Shown one piece after another: positions 35,859 to 45,001 of a stretch of 64,000 bases of DNA. The notes beneath the pieces are model-generated. The model ran no database searches, was not told the DNA's origin, and worked only from the letters and a program-made list of their open reading frames with translations. A program made the translations under genes and the position numbers. Source of the DNA: Mesorhizobium norvegicum (lineage in GTDB: Bacteria; Pseudomonadota; Alphaproteobacteria; Rhizobiales; Rhizobiaceae); contig NZ_SMYZ01000053.1 of the NCBI RefSeq assembly GCF_004919685.1, forward strand, positions 25,386 through 89,385, read 5' to 3'. Numbering within the stretch: position 1 is the stretch's first letter; each line of letters opens with the position of its first letter.

Positions 35859-37355
35859 TCAATTCATCGTCGGGATGACGAATTCCGCACCATCCTTGAT
35901 GCCGGACGGCCAGCGCGAGGTCACCGTCTTGGTCTTGGTGTAGAAGCGGAACGCGTCCGGGCCGTGCTGGTTGAGGTCGCCGAACGAGGATGCTTTCCAG
36001 CCGCCGAAAGTGTAATAGGCGATCGGCACCGGGATCGGCACGTTGATGCCGACCATGCCGACCTGGACCCGCGAGGCGAAGTCGCGCGCGGCATCGCCGT
36101 CACGGGTGAAGATGGCGACGCCATTGCCCATCTCGTGGTCATTGGCGAGCTTGATCGCGCTCTCATAAGTCGGCGCGCGCACCACCGAGAGCACCGGCCC
36201 GAAGATCTCTTCCTTGTAGATGCGCATGTCCGCGGTGACGTTGTCGAACAGGCAGCCGCCCATATAGTAGCCGTCTTCATAGCCCTGCATGGAGAAGCCG
36301 CGGCCGTCGACGACCAGCTTGGCGCCTTCCTTGACGCCGGTGTCGACATAACCCTTGACCCGCTCCAGGGCTTGGCGTGTCACCAGCGGGCCGAAATCGG
36401 CGGAAGAGTCGGTCGAAGGACCGACCTTCAGGCTTTCGACGCGCGGGATCAGCTTTTCCATCAGCCGGTTGGCGGTGTCGTTGCCGACCGGAACAGCAAC
36501 CGAGATCGCCATGCAGCGTTCACCGGCCGAGCCGTAGCCGGCGCCGATCAGCGCATCGACGGTCTGGTCCATGTCGGCGTCGGGCATGATGATCATGTGG
36601 TTCTTGGCGCCGCCGAAGCACTGCACGCGCTTGCCGGCGGCGGTGCCGCGCGAATAGATGTAGTGGGCGATCGGCGTCGAGCCGACAAAGCCGATGGCCT
36701 TGATGTCGGGATCGTCGAGGATGGCGTCGACCACATCCTTGTCGCCGTTGACGACGTTGAGGATGCCCGCCGGCAGGCCGGCTTCGAGGAACAGTTCGGC
36801 AATGCGCATCGGCACGCCCGGATCGCGCTCCGACGGCTTCAGGATGAAGGCGTTGCCGCAGGCGATGGCCGGCGCGATCTTCCACAGCGGGATCATTGCC
36901 GGGAAGTTGAACGGCGTGATGCCGGCGACGACGCCGAGCGGCTGGCGCATCGAATAGACGTCGATGCCGGGGCCGGCGCCGTCGGTGAATTCACCCTTCA
37001 TCATATGAGGCGCGCCGATGCAGACTTCGACCACTTCGAGGCCGCGCTGGATGTCGCCCTTGGCGTCGGCGATCGTCTTGCCGTGCTCGCGCGCCAGGAT
37101 GTCGGCCAGTTCGTCATAGTCGCGGGCGACCAGTTCGAGGAATTTCATCAGCACGCGCACGCGGCGCTGCGGGTTCGTTGCCGCCCACTTCGGCTGCGCT
37201 GCCTTGGCATTCTCGACCGCCGCGCGCAGTTCCGCCTGCGAAGCCAGCGCCACCGTGCCGCGCACGGAACCGTCCATCGGCTGCATGACATCCTGCTTGC
37301 GGCCGCTGGTGCCGGCGACGTGCTTGCCGCCGATGAAATGACCGTAGTCGATCAT
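35859..37355 (-). CDS. mmsA: CoA-acylating methylmalonate-semialdehyde dehydrogenase
   Basis: 498 aa. Aldehyde dehydrogenase fold with TPFNFPAMIPLWKIAPAIAC, the NAD-binding FVGSTPIAHYIYSR, and the catalytic cysteine in AGERCMAIS. MIDYGHFIGG at the start and the SSFGDLNQHGPDAFRFYTKT end are MmsA-specific. It converts (methyl)malonate semialdehyde to propionyl/acetyl-CoA in valine, inositol or beta-alanine breakdown. ATG at 37355 follows AGGGAGAGAG. A divergent LysR gene lies 216 bp away and probably regulates it. Confidence 0.95.
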   Translation of the reverse strand: MIDYGHFIGGKHVAGTSGRKQDVMQPMDGSVRGTVALASQAELRAAVENAKAAQPKWAATNPQRRVRVLMKFLELVARDYDELADILAREHGKTIADAKGDIQRGLEVVEVCIGAPHMMKGEFTDGAGPGIDVYSMRQPLGVVAGITPFNFPAMIPLWKIAPAIACGNAFILKPSERDPGVPMRIAELFLEAGLPAGILNVVNGDKDVVDAILDDPDIKAIGFVGSTPIAHYIYSRGTAAGKRVQCFGGAKNHMIIMPDADMDQTVDALIGAGYGSAGERCMAISVAVPVGNDTANRLMEKLIPRVESLKVGPSTDSSADFGPLVTRQALERVKGYVDTGVKEGAKLVVDGRGFSMQGYEDGYYMGGCLFDNVTADMRIYKEEIFGPVLSVVRAPTYESAIKLANDHEMGNGVAIFTRDGDAARDFASRVQVGMVGINVPIPVPIAYYTFGGWKASSFGDLNQHGPDAFRFYTKTKTVTSRWPSGIKDGAEFVIPTMN

Positions 37356-37571
37356 GATCTCTCTCCCTTGTTTGTGATGTTGCATTGTCCGCCTTTGGCC
37401 GGCGGATGGCAACGCGACGGAGAACGCAACCGTTGTGCGAAAAGTAGATAACAATTGACGGACGAGCATCAATTCCCGCAAATGACAGGATGCAATTGCT
37501 GCTACGGATTGAGAGATTGAGTTCCTTCGCCACAGAACGCGGCGTCGGCGATTGTCATCTGGACCATTCCC

Positions 37572-38453
37572 ATGAACTGGGATGACGTCCGCATCTTCCT
37601 TGCGGTGGCGCGCGCCGGCCAGATCCTTGGCGCGGCCAAACGGCTGGAGCTTAACCACGCCACCGTCTCGCGCCGCATCGCCGCACTTGAGGATGCGCTG
37701 CGGACAAAGCTGTTTCGCCGGCTGACCACCGGCAGCGAGCTGACCCCGGCCGGCGAGCGCTTTCTCGACATTGCCGAGCGCATGGAGGGCGACATGATCG
37801 CCGCGCGCTCGACCGTTGCCGGCGAAGGCGACGATGTCTCCGGCACGGTGCGCATCGGCGCGCCCGACGGTTTTGGCGTCGCCTTCCTGGCCAAGCACCT
37901 CGGCGCGCTGACCGCGCTGCACCGCGAACTGACGATCCAGCTGGTGCCGGTGCCGCGCTCCTTTTCGCTGTCGCGCCGCGAGGCGGACATCGCCATCACC
38001 GTCGAGCGGCCGACGGAGGGCCGGTTGGTGGCGGGTAAGCTGGTCGACTACTCGCTCGGCCTGTTTGCCTCGCGCGACTATGCGCAAGTGCATGGTTTGC
38101 CCCAAACCGCCGCCGAGCTTGGCCAGCACACCCTCATCGGCTATGTGCCGGACCTTATCGTCAGTCCCTCGCTCGACTACGCGGCCGAATTCAGCGCCGA
38201 CTGGCGCACCAGCTTCGCCATCTCCTCGGCGCTCGGCCAGGCCGAAGCAGTGCGCTCGGGCGCCGGCATCGGCATCCTGCACACCTTCGTCGCCCGCTCG
38301 ATGCCGGAACTTGTGTCCGTCGATGTCGTCGCGCCCATCCGCCGTGCCTACTGGCTGGTCTATCACGAATCGGTCAGGCCGCTGCGCCGCGTCCAGATCG
38401 TCGCCAGCTTCATCACCAAGGCGGTGGAGCGGGAGCGAAACCTGTTCGTTTAG
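37572..38453 (+). CDS. LysR family regulator
   Basis: 293 aa. N-terminal helix-turn-helix: FLAVARAGQILGAAKRLELN then ATVSRRIAALEDAL; the C-terminal part is a periplasmic-binding-like effector domain. The opening MNWDDVRIFL is shared with regulators placed divergently to mmsA in rhizobia. It likely controls mmsA in response to a pathway metabolite; the inducer is unknown. No obvious T-N11-A site was singled out in the 216-bp gap. Confidence 0.92.
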   Translation: MNWDDVRIFLAVARAGQILGAAKRLELNHATVSRRIAALEDALRTKLFRRLTTGSELTPAGERFLDIAERMEGDMIAARSTVAGEGDDVSGTVRIGAPDGFGVAFLAKHLGALTALHRELTIQLVPVPRSFSLSRREADIAITVERPTEGRLVAGKLVDYSLGLFASRDYAQVHGLPQTAAELGQHTLIGYVPDLIVSPSLDYAAEFSADWRTSFAISSALGQAEAVRSGAGIGILHTFVARSMPELVSVDVVAPIRRAYWLVYHESVRPLRRVQIVASFITKAVERERNLFV

Positions 38454-38550
38454 CTGTGCCGCCTTTTCCTTGCCACAAAACCGGCGAGTGTGGCATCAGG
38501 CGTGCGGTCGCCGCGTAGGGACATCCTTCAGAAAGCTGGCGCGGATAGAC

Positions 38551-38994
38551 ATGCGAGCCGTTCTTGCCATCCTGCCGCTGCTTTTCGTTTCCGCTTGCGC
38601 CAATCCGTGGACGAAGGTCCCGGAGGCCGAGCTGCCCAAACCGATCCGCAACGCCATGGCGCGGCCTTCGCCTTTCGTCTTCGGCAATTATTGCGGCCCC
38701 GGTACCCGCACAGGCGATCTGTCGGCCCGGCCGGTCAACCGCCTCGACGCGGCCTGCCAGGCGCATGACGCCTGTTACATCGCCCGCCACAACCATTGCG
38801 ACTGCGACGGCGCCCTCGTCGCCTCGGCGAAAGCGATACGCGACGACAAGACAGCGCCGCGCAAGATGCGCGGCGAGGCCGAGCTACTAATCGCCACCTT
38901 CACCATTCCCGTCTGCAAGGTCTTCCCGCAGGGCTTCATGCCACCGCGCGACCCGGCGCAATTGAGCGCCCTGAAGGCCGGGGCGACCGGGTGA
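38551..38994 (+). CDS. Secretory phospholipase A2-like lipoprotein
   Basis: 147 aa. The N-terminus LAILPLLFVSAC ends in a lipobox cysteine (Cys16). The PLA2 core is complete: calcium loop GNYCGPG (residues 46-51 region), catalytic pair in ACQAHDACY (His72, Asp73) and CDCDGAL, matching the CxCD that supplies the second Asp in secreted PLA2. Expected activity is hydrolysis of the sn-2 acyl chain of phospholipids, in the periplasm or outer membrane. Its stop overlaps the start of a PLD-type lipoprotein gene (GTGA). The start has only a weak ribosome site (GCGGA). Confidence 0.82.
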   Translation: MRAVLAILPLLFVSACANPWTKVPEAELPKPIRNAMARPSPFVFGNYCGPGTRTGDLSARPVNRLDAACQAHDACYIARHNHCDCDGALVASAKAIRDDKTAPRKMRGEAELLIATFTIPVCKVFPQGFMPPRDPAQLSALKAGATG

Positions 38995-41153
38995 AGGGCC
39001 GCACATCCATCGCCATCGTTCTGTTCGGGCTGGCTGTCCTTGCCGGCTGTGCCGACGCTGGCCGCAATGCTTGCGACGTCTTGCAAGGCCAGACGGCCTG
39101 CGCGCAGCCCTCGGTATCGGCCAGGACGCCCGGGCCGCAGATCGCCGCCGCGCAGTTTTTCGGCGACGCCGGCACAAGCGACTACGAGAAGCGCTTCCTG
39201 GCGCTGCTCGCCCACCACCAGCTCGGCGCCATGGACCGCGCCAACGGCACCGGCCCTTTCGGTCACGACCGCCATGAGATCCGCAACAGCGATTTCCAGG
39301 CGACCTACCGGACACTGCAACAACTGGCCGGGCCGGTTGCCGAAACGCATCTGCCCCCCGCCAGCAGCGGCGACAGCGGCGAGCGCCACTTCGACGGACG
39401 CTGGCGGGTGTCGCGGCAGACGCTCTACATCGATGCGGCAGCGCGGCCTTCGGCGCCGAAGATCTTCGATTTCTCCGGCCTGCAGGCGCGCAGCGTCGAG
39501 ATCGTGCTGCGCCAGGCCGGAACGCAACCGACCGACATCGAGGGCACCTGCGACGGCACGCTGGCGATCCGTGCCGGCGGCGGTTCACGCACCATCGCCA
39601 CGGGCATGGCATTCCGCTTTCGCCTATCCGGCGAGGACGACACGGTCAGCCTGTTCCCGAGTGATGGCCTGAACCGCTGCGTGCTAAGAATCCGCCCCAG
39701 CCTTGCCCCGGCCGGCGCGCCGCTCTCCATCCGGCGCGAAGAGACCGCCGACCCGGCGCTTGCCGCCTTCGACAGTCGTTACGAGCGTTGCCCAACGCCC
39801 GATCCCACCACCGGGCTCGACCCGCTCAGCCGCGCCTTCTACGCCAGCCGCTGGCTGTCGCAGACCTGCGCCTTGCCGATCGGAAAGCCGCGCCTGCTGC
39901 GCAAATCGCGCGACGGCTTCAACGCCAAGGTCGAGGCGCTGATGGGAGCGCCGCTGTCCGACAGCGCCATAGACAAGGGCGACCCGGAACTGCCGCTCGA
40001 CTTCTCCAAGGCGCCAAAGCTCAAGCTGATCTATCTGTCGTCGCTGGAGTTCAAGGCCGACTTCTCCGGATGCATCATCGAGCGGCTGATCCGCCATCAT
40101 GCCGCCCTTGGCACCAAGGTGCGCATCATGGTCACCGACGTGCTGGAGCGCGACAAGGACGACGCAATGCTGCACCGGCTGGCCGCGGAGTTCCCCAATG
40201 TCGAGTTGCAGGAATATCGTTGGCGGGCGGACCGGGGCGCGCCGATCGACGAGCAGATCTCACAACTGCACAAGACCCATCATATCAAGATGCTGGCGAC
40301 GCTTGCCGACGATCCCGGGCGCTCCCGCGTCATCATCGGCGGCCGCAACATCCATGACGGCTTCCTGTTCCACCGGCCGATCGATCTGTCGCGCTATCCC
40401 GATCTCGAGCAATACGGCAAGACCGACGGGTTCTCGCTGAACTACTATTCGAACTGGAGCGACTTCGACATCGAGTTCGCCGATCCGGCCACGGTCGAGA
40501 CGCTCGCCGCGCATCTTTCGACAGTGTGGCTGCGCGACGCCGACACCAATCTGGCGCGCCCCTTCTCCATTCCGGTCCGGTCCGACGGCGCCCCCCCGTC
40601 AGGCACGGCGCGGCATTTCATTTCGGTGCCCTACGAGGATGGCCATGCGCTGGAGGATTATTTCGTCGAGCTGGTCGACGCCGCCCAACACCATATCCAG
40701 ATCGTCAATCCCTACCTCAACCTGACGCCGAAGCTTGCCCAGGCTGTTGACCGGGCGCTCGCTCGTGGCGTCAGGATCGACATTGTCGGGCGCATCGATC
40801 TCAAGGGCGATATCGGCGGCAAGTTCCTCACCGCGCTCAACAAGCTGTTCGTCGAGAAATATGGCGACCGCATCAACATCCGCGAGTTCAAGGCACCGGA
40901 TGTCGTGCTGCATTCCAAGATCATGATGATCGACGAAAGGCTGGTCGCCATCTCGTCGGTCAATCTCAACAACCGCAGCTTCTTCCACGACTCGGAGAAC
41001 GGCATGACGGTGCTCGATCCGGCCTTCTACACCAGGATGAAGCCGATCTATGACGACTATCTCGCCCACTCGAACCCGGTCGCCGCCAATGTGACGATCC
41101 CATGGGCCTATCGGCTGCTGTTCGACGAGGATTGGGTCAGGCAAGCCTTCTGA
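38991..41153 (+). CDS. PLD/cardiolipin synthase-family lipoprotein
   Basis: 720 aa. GTG start overlapping the PLA2-like stop; LFGLAVLAGC is a lipobox (Cys20). A region of about 330 residues with no recognised domain precedes two PLD motifs: HHIKMLATLADD near residue 430 with IIGGRNIHDGF, a variant HxK motif lacking the Asp at the usual distance, and a canonical LHSKIMMIDERL near 641 with SSVNLNNRSFF. The family transfers phosphatidyl groups or hydrolyses phosphodiesters. Membrane anchoring and coupling to the PLA2 gene point to joint action on envelope phospholipids. No such pair is familiar to me. Confidence 0.88.
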   Translation: MKGRTSIAIVLFGLAVLAGCADAGRNACDVLQGQTACAQPSVSARTPGPQIAAAQFFGDAGTSDYEKRFLALLAHHQLGAMDRANGTGPFGHDRHEIRNSDFQATYRTLQQLAGPVAETHLPPASSGDSGERHFDGRWRVSRQTLYIDAAARPSAPKIFDFSGLQARSVEIVLRQAGTQPTDIEGTCDGTLAIRAGGGSRTIATGMAFRFRLSGEDDTVSLFPSDGLNRCVLRIRPSLAPAGAPLSIRREETADPALAAFDSRYERCPTPDPTTGLDPLSRAFYASRWLSQTCALPIGKPRLLRKSRDGFNAKVEALMGAPLSDSAIDKGDPELPLDFSKAPKLKLIYLSSLEFKADFSGCIIERLIRHHAALGTKVRIMVTDVLERDKDDAMLHRLAAEFPNVELQEYRWRADRGAPIDEQISQLHKTHHIKMLATLADDPGRSRVIIGGRNIHDGFLFHRPIDLSRYPDLEQYGKTDGFSLNYYSNWSDFDIEFADPATVETLAAHLSTVWLRDADTNLARPFSIPVRSDGAPPSGTARHFISVPYEDGHALEDYFVELVDAAQHHIQIVNPYLNLTPKLAQAVDRALARGVRIDIVGRIDLKGDIGGKFLTALNKLFVEKYGDRINIREFKAPDVVLHSKIMMIDERLVAISSVNLNNRSFFHDSENGMTVLDPAFYTRMKPIYDDYLAHSNPVAANVTIPWAYRLLFDEDWVRQAF

Positions 41154-41165
41154 CCAACGCAGCCC

Positions 41166-42422
41166 CTACCGCAGATAGCGCTCCTGCGCGAGGTCGCGGA
41201 CATCGATGTCCGGCACCCGGCTGGAGATGATGTCGGCCAGCACCTTGCCCGAGCCGCAGGCCATGGTCCAGCCGAGCGTGCCGTGGCCGGTGTTGAGATA
41301 GAGATTGGAAAGCTCTGTGCGGCCGATCAGCGGCGGGCCATCCGGCGTCATCGGCCGCAGCCCGCACCAGAACGTCGCGTCCCGCATGGCGCCGGCGCCC
41401 GGAAAGAGATCGCCGACCGAGTGTTCCAGCGTGCGCCGCCGCGATTCGTGCAGCCTGAGGTCGAAGCCGGAAATCTCCGCCGTGCCGCCAACCCGGATGC
41501 GGTCCCCAAGCCGGGTGATCGCCACCTTGTAGGTCTCGTCCATCACTGTCGACACCGGTGCCGCGGCAGCGTCCTTGATCGGCACGGTGATCGAATAGCC
41601 CTTGACCGGATAGACCGGGATCGGCCGCTTCACCCGGCGCATGAACCCTGCCGAATAACTGCCCAGCGCCATCACATAGGCGTCGGCGGCTTTCCAGCCT
41701 TTGCTGGTGCTGAGATTGGCGATGCGGTTGCGGCTGCGGATGACACGCCAGATCGTCACGTCATATTCGAACTTGACGCCCCGGGCCACACAGAGTTCGG
41801 CCAGCCTGTCGGTGAACATCTTGCAGTCGCCGGTCTCGTCGTGCGGCAACCTGAGGCCGCCGACGAACTTTTCGCGCACCCCCGCCAGGCCCGGCTCCGC
41901 CGCGATGCAGCCGTCCTGGTCGAGGATTTCGTAAGGCACGCCATACTTCTTCAGCACCTCGACATCGCCGCCGGTACCGTCGAGCTGCTTTTGCGTGCGG
42001 AACAGCTGCAACGTGCCTTGGGTGCGCTCGTCATAGGCGATGCCGGTTGCTTCGCGCAGCGCCTTCAGCGTGTCGCGGCTGTATTCAGCGAGCGGCACCA
42101 TGCGCGCCTTGTTGATCGCATAGCGCTCGGCCGTGCAATTGCGCAGCATCTTGATGAGCCATGTCCACATATGCGGATCGAAGGCCGGCCGCACCACCAG
42201 CGGGCCGTGCTTCATCAGCAGCCATTTGATCGCTTTCAGCGGAATGCCGGGCCCGGCCCATGGCGAGGCATAGCCGGGCGATATCTCGCCGGCATTGGCG
42301 AAGCTGGTTTCCAGCGCTGGGCCTTTCTGGCGGTCGAGAACCGTCACCTCGTGGCCGGCCTCGGCAAGAAAATACGCCGTGGTCACCCCGATGACGCCAC
42401 CGCCCAGCACCATGATCTTCAT
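41166..42422 (-). CDS. dadA: D-amino acid dehydrogenase
   Basis: 418 aa, full length. FAD motif VLGGGVIGVTTAYFLAEAG at the N-terminus, ETSFANAGEISPGYASPWAG and the C-terminal LNTGHGTLGWTMACGSGK are DadA-specific. It oxidises D-alanine to pyruvate at the membrane. Alanine racemase is encoded 1.4 kb upstream on the same strand, with two Rnk-like genes between, suggesting alanine catabolism (L-Ala to D-Ala to pyruvate). The leader carries a hairpin (GCGTCCT/AGGACGC, 42440-42455). Confidence 0.95.
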   Translation of the reverse strand: MKIMVLGGGVIGVTTAYFLAEAGHEVTVLDRQKGPALETSFANAGEISPGYASPWAGPGIPLKAIKWLLMKHGPLVVRPAFDPHMWTWLIKMLRNCTAERYAINKARMVPLAEYSRDTLKALREATGIAYDERTQGTLQLFRTQKQLDGTGGDVEVLKKYGVPYEILDQDGCIAAEPGLAGVREKFVGGLRLPHDETGDCKMFTDRLAELCVARGVKFEYDVTIWRVIRSRNRIANLSTSKGWKAADAYVMALGSYSAGFMRRVKRPIPVYPVKGYSITVPIKDAAAAPVSTVMDETYKVAITRLGDRIRVGGTAEISGFDLRLHESRRRTLEHSVGDLFPGAGAMRDATFWCGLRPMTPDGPPLIGRTELSNLYLNTGHGTLGWTMACGSGKVLADIISSRVPDIDVRDLAQERYLR

Positions 42423-42473
42423 CGTTCACTCCTTGCCGCGCGTCCTTCAGGACGCGGCCGCATTTTTCGATTT

Positions 42474-42521
42474 GCGCATGATCCTTGCCGAAAATCGATG
42501 CCGATTTTCAAGACCATGCGC
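42474..42521. repeat. Intergenic palindromic repeat
   Basis: GCGCATG (42474-42480) faces CATGCGC (42515-42521), with an inner GAAAATCG/CGATTTTC stem. It lies in the gap between dadA and the second Rnk-like gene. Confidence 0.7.
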
Positions 42522-42531
42522 AGTGGCCCGT

Positions 42532-43077
42532 TTACGCCGCCGTGGGACCGGGGTCGTCATCTCCCTCTGTCTGCCGCATTCCGGCCTTCTCGCCAAGAGG
42601 CCGCCAATCGGCTGCGGCGCTGTAGACGAGGGTGAGCCCATGCGGTCGTCGCCCCTCGGCTTGGGATTTCTCCCTGACGGCCCGCCGCGCGGCCTCCGGC
42701 TGGTAGAGCACGGCCGCGATCAGGATCGACTCCCGCCTGCCGTCGACCTGTTCGATCGATGTCGTCTGGCCCTCGGCCATGCCGAGCATGCAGAGCCCCC
42801 GCCTCGTCGTGATCGACAGGCTGGAGCCGACCGGCCCGCGCACCTCGTTCTGCACCAGGGTTCGGGTCTCGGCAGGGCCGGCATCGATGCGAAACACAAC
42901 TCTGCTGTTCAGCGTCACGATATCGGCTTCGACCGAATCGATCGGAACCACATCAGCTTTAGAGAGCTTGTCTGCAAGCATAGGAACGATCGGATCGGCG
43001 AAAGCCCGCCGACGCTCCAGCATGATCTCGAGGACGGCGAAGTCCTTCGTCGTCAGCCAGCAATTCGTGCCTGTCAT
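42532..43077 (-). CDS. GreA/GreB C-terminal-domain protein (Rnk-like), copy 2
   Basis: 181 aa. The first 120 residues follow the Rnk plan: a helical start (WLTTKDFAVLEIMLERRRAF) then the FKBP-like GreA C-terminal domain with VVFRIDAGPAETRTLV and GSSLSITTRRGLCMLGM. The last 50 residues are an Arg/Glu-rich extension of no known fold. Such proteins bind RNA polymerase or act as nucleoside diphosphate kinase regulators. The ATG at 43077 is chosen for GGAGG five bases upstream; it begins 14 bp after the stop of the first copy. Confidence 0.75.
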   Translation of the reverse strand: MTGTNCWLTTKDFAVLEIMLERRRAFADPIVPMLADKLSKADVVPIDSVEADIVTLNSRVVFRIDAGPAETRTLVQNEVRGPVGSSLSITTRRGLCMLGMAEGQTTSIEQVDGRRESILIAAVLYQPEAARRAVREKSQAEGRRPHGLTLVYSAAADWRPLGEKAGMRQTEGDDDPGPTAA

Positions 43078-43091
43078 CACCGCCTCCATGA

Positions 43092-43508
43092 TCAGGACCG
43101 CTCCTGGCCGGAGGCGAGCGTGTCGACGGCCTCAACGATCAACGACAGTTCCCGGCCACCACGACTGCTCCAGCGCACTGTCTGCCCGATGGTCGCACCG
43201 ATAAGCGCCGTCCCCATTGGTGTCAGCACCGAGATCCTGTTTTCTGTGATGTCGGCATCGCCGGGATAGACCAGCGTGATGCGCTCCCCGCCATCGCCGC
43301 GGATTGTCACGGTCGAACCCATCCGCACCACATTGGCCGGCATGGAAGCCGCTGCCGTGATGACGGCCCGGTCCATCTCCGAGAGCAGCTCTTCGGCCGT
43401 CTCGGGCGCGCGGTCGAGCGACGCCCGCGCCAGGCCCGTCAGCCTGTTGTGGTCGGCATCGCTGACCAGAAGCCGGCTCGGTGGACGCAATCCTGTTGCA
43501 TGTTGCAT
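43092..43508 (-). CDS. rnk: Nucleoside diphosphate kinase regulator (Rnk), copy 1
   Basis: 138 aa. LLVSDADHNRLTGLARASLD, then AEELLSEMDRAVI, and the FKBP-like end VRMGSTVTIRGDGGERITLV, ISVLTPMGTALIGATIGQTV are typical of Rnk. It lacks the long coiled coil of true GreA, so it binds but probably does not cleave in RNA polymerase. The ATG at 43508 has GAGG six bases upstream. It is followed on the same strand by a diverged second copy, then dadA. Confidence 0.9.
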   Translation of the reverse strand: MQHATGLRPPSRLLVSDADHNRLTGLARASLDRAPETAEELLSEMDRAVITAAASMPANVVRMGSTVTIRGDGGERITLVYPGDADITENRISVLTPMGTALIGATIGQTVRWSSRGGRELSLIVEAVDTLASGQERS

Positions 43509-43783
43509 GGCAAACCTCATGAATTGGCGCATCGAACAGATGCGCGCCTGCCGCCCAACTGACGGGCGGCTTGATGGAAGCCGGCAGCCGTGAGGGCTGT
43601 CTGGCTTGAGAATGATGATGTCAGGTAGAAACGCCCCGGTTCGGACGGACGCCAAAAGGCGACCGCGCCGGGGCTACGATCCCGCGATCGGGCAGACCCT
43701 GAACAAGGTTCTGATATGGGCGAGGTTGCTCATACCCAGAGCCTTGCCGACAGGCGTCCGCTTGTCAAGCGCGGCCAAACCGC

Positions 43784-44923
43784 TCAACCGCCGACATAGC
43801 GCCGATGAAAGCGCGGGCCGAGGCTGGTCAGGATCTCGTAGCCGATGGTGCCGGCATGGCCGGCCGCGTCATCGACGCTTTGTGAGGGACCGAGCAGTTC
43901 GACGAGATCACCCTCGCGGAGCTTGCCGGACGGCAAGGCGGAGATGTCGAGAATGATCGAATCCATCGACACCCGCCCGAGGAAGGGCAGGCGCGCGCCC
44001 TCGAACCAGGCCGCGGACGCCGCGCGTCGGTGCCAGCCATCGGCATAGCCCAGCGAGATCGTCGCGGCAGCGAGCGGCGCCGTCGTGTGGAAAATGTGGC
44101 CGTAGCCGACACCGACGCCGGCCTCCAGCATGCGTGTCTGAACGACCTTGGCCTCCAGCCGTACCACCGGCAGCATAGGGTTCGGCCTGGCCGGTGTCGG
44201 ATTGATGCCGTAGAGGGCTGCGCCGGGGCGTGCGAGATCGTAGTGAAAGCGTGCCCCAAGAAAGATGCCGGACGAATTGGTGAGCGAGGCCGGCGCCTCC
44301 GGCAGCATTGCGCGCAGCCGCTCGAACGCCAGTCGCTGCCGCTCATTGGCCGGATGCTCCGGCTCGTCGGCGCAGGCCAGATGGCTCATCACGAAACGGA
44401 TGTCGATGCCGTCGAAGGCCTGCGGATCGGCGGCAACGCGCTCCACATCCCGTGGCGCCATGCCGAGCCGCGACATGCCGCTGTCGACCTGGATCGCAGC
44501 CGGCAGTTTTCGGCCGGCGCGGCGAGCCGCCACACGCCAGGCCGCCAATTGCCCCACGCTGTTGATGACGGCGCAAAGGTCTGCCGCCACGGCGTCCGGC
44601 TCGGCGCCGGTCGGAATGCCGTTCAACACGAAAATGGCAGGGCCCGGCCCAAGCGAGCGGCGCAAGGCGACGCCTTCGCCCAGAAGCGCGACGAAGAAGG
44701 TATCGCAGCCTTCGCGCAGCAGCGCCGCCGCGACGTGGCTGGCACCAACGCCGTAGCCATCCGCCTTGAGCACACCAGCGCAGCGAACATCGCCCAACCG
44801 CGCTTTCAGCCGCCGATAGTTCTCACGGATCGCACCGAGATCGATGGTGAGGATAGCCCCAGCCGCCACTTCGCTTGTGGCGGTGACCTCCTCGGGCAGC
44901 GAGCTTTTGGGGGCGTCGTTCAT
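43784..44923 (-). CDS. alr: Alanine racemase
   Basis: 379-aa PLP enzyme interconverting L- and D-alanine for peptidoglycan or for catabolism. The PLP lysine lies in GVLKADGYGVG (about residue 52) and the catalytic tyrosine in GVGYGHIFHT/SMDSIILDIS region near the C-terminal barrel domain. Fold-type III length is normal. The ATG at 44923 follows AAGGGTCGCC. Being near dadA on the same strand, it may be the catabolic (DadX-like) enzyme; 275 bp without a gene separate it from the rnk genes. Confidence 0.94.
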   Translation of the reverse strand: MNDAPKSSLPEEVTATSEVAAGAILTIDLGAIRENYRRLKARLGDVRCAGVLKADGYGVGASHVAAALLREGCDTFFVALLGEGVALRRSLGPGPAIFVLNGIPTGAEPDAVAADLCAVINSVGQLAAWRVAARRAGRKLPAAIQVDSGMSRLGMAPRDVERVAADPQAFDGIDIRFVMSHLACADEPEHPANERQRLAFERLRAMLPEAPASLTNSSGIFLGARFHYDLARPGAALYGINPTPARPNPMLPVVRLEAKVVQTRMLEAGVGVGYGHIFHTTAPLAAATISLGYADGWHRRAASAAWFEGARLPFLGRVSMDSIILDISALPSGKLREGDLVELLGPSQSVDDAAGHAGTIGYEILTSLGPRFHRRYVGG

Positions 44924-45001
44924 GGCGACCCTTCGCATAGTGGATAGAGACATCAATAGGACCGCCGGGCCGGCGCGGCAACCGCGGTCGTTGTATCGCG
45001 G

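Noticed and set aside
37356..38366. Upstream extension of the mmsA reading frame across the LysR gene
   Set aside because: The MmsA N-terminus MIDYGHFIGG and its ribosome site fix the start at 37355; the extension is antisense to the LysR gene.
42439..42456. GCGTCCT/AGGACGC hairpin as a riboswitch or attenuator for dadA
   Set aside because: The stem is short and lies just before the dadA ribosome site, but no alternative pairing or leader peptide was found; it could be chance or the end of the upstream transcript.
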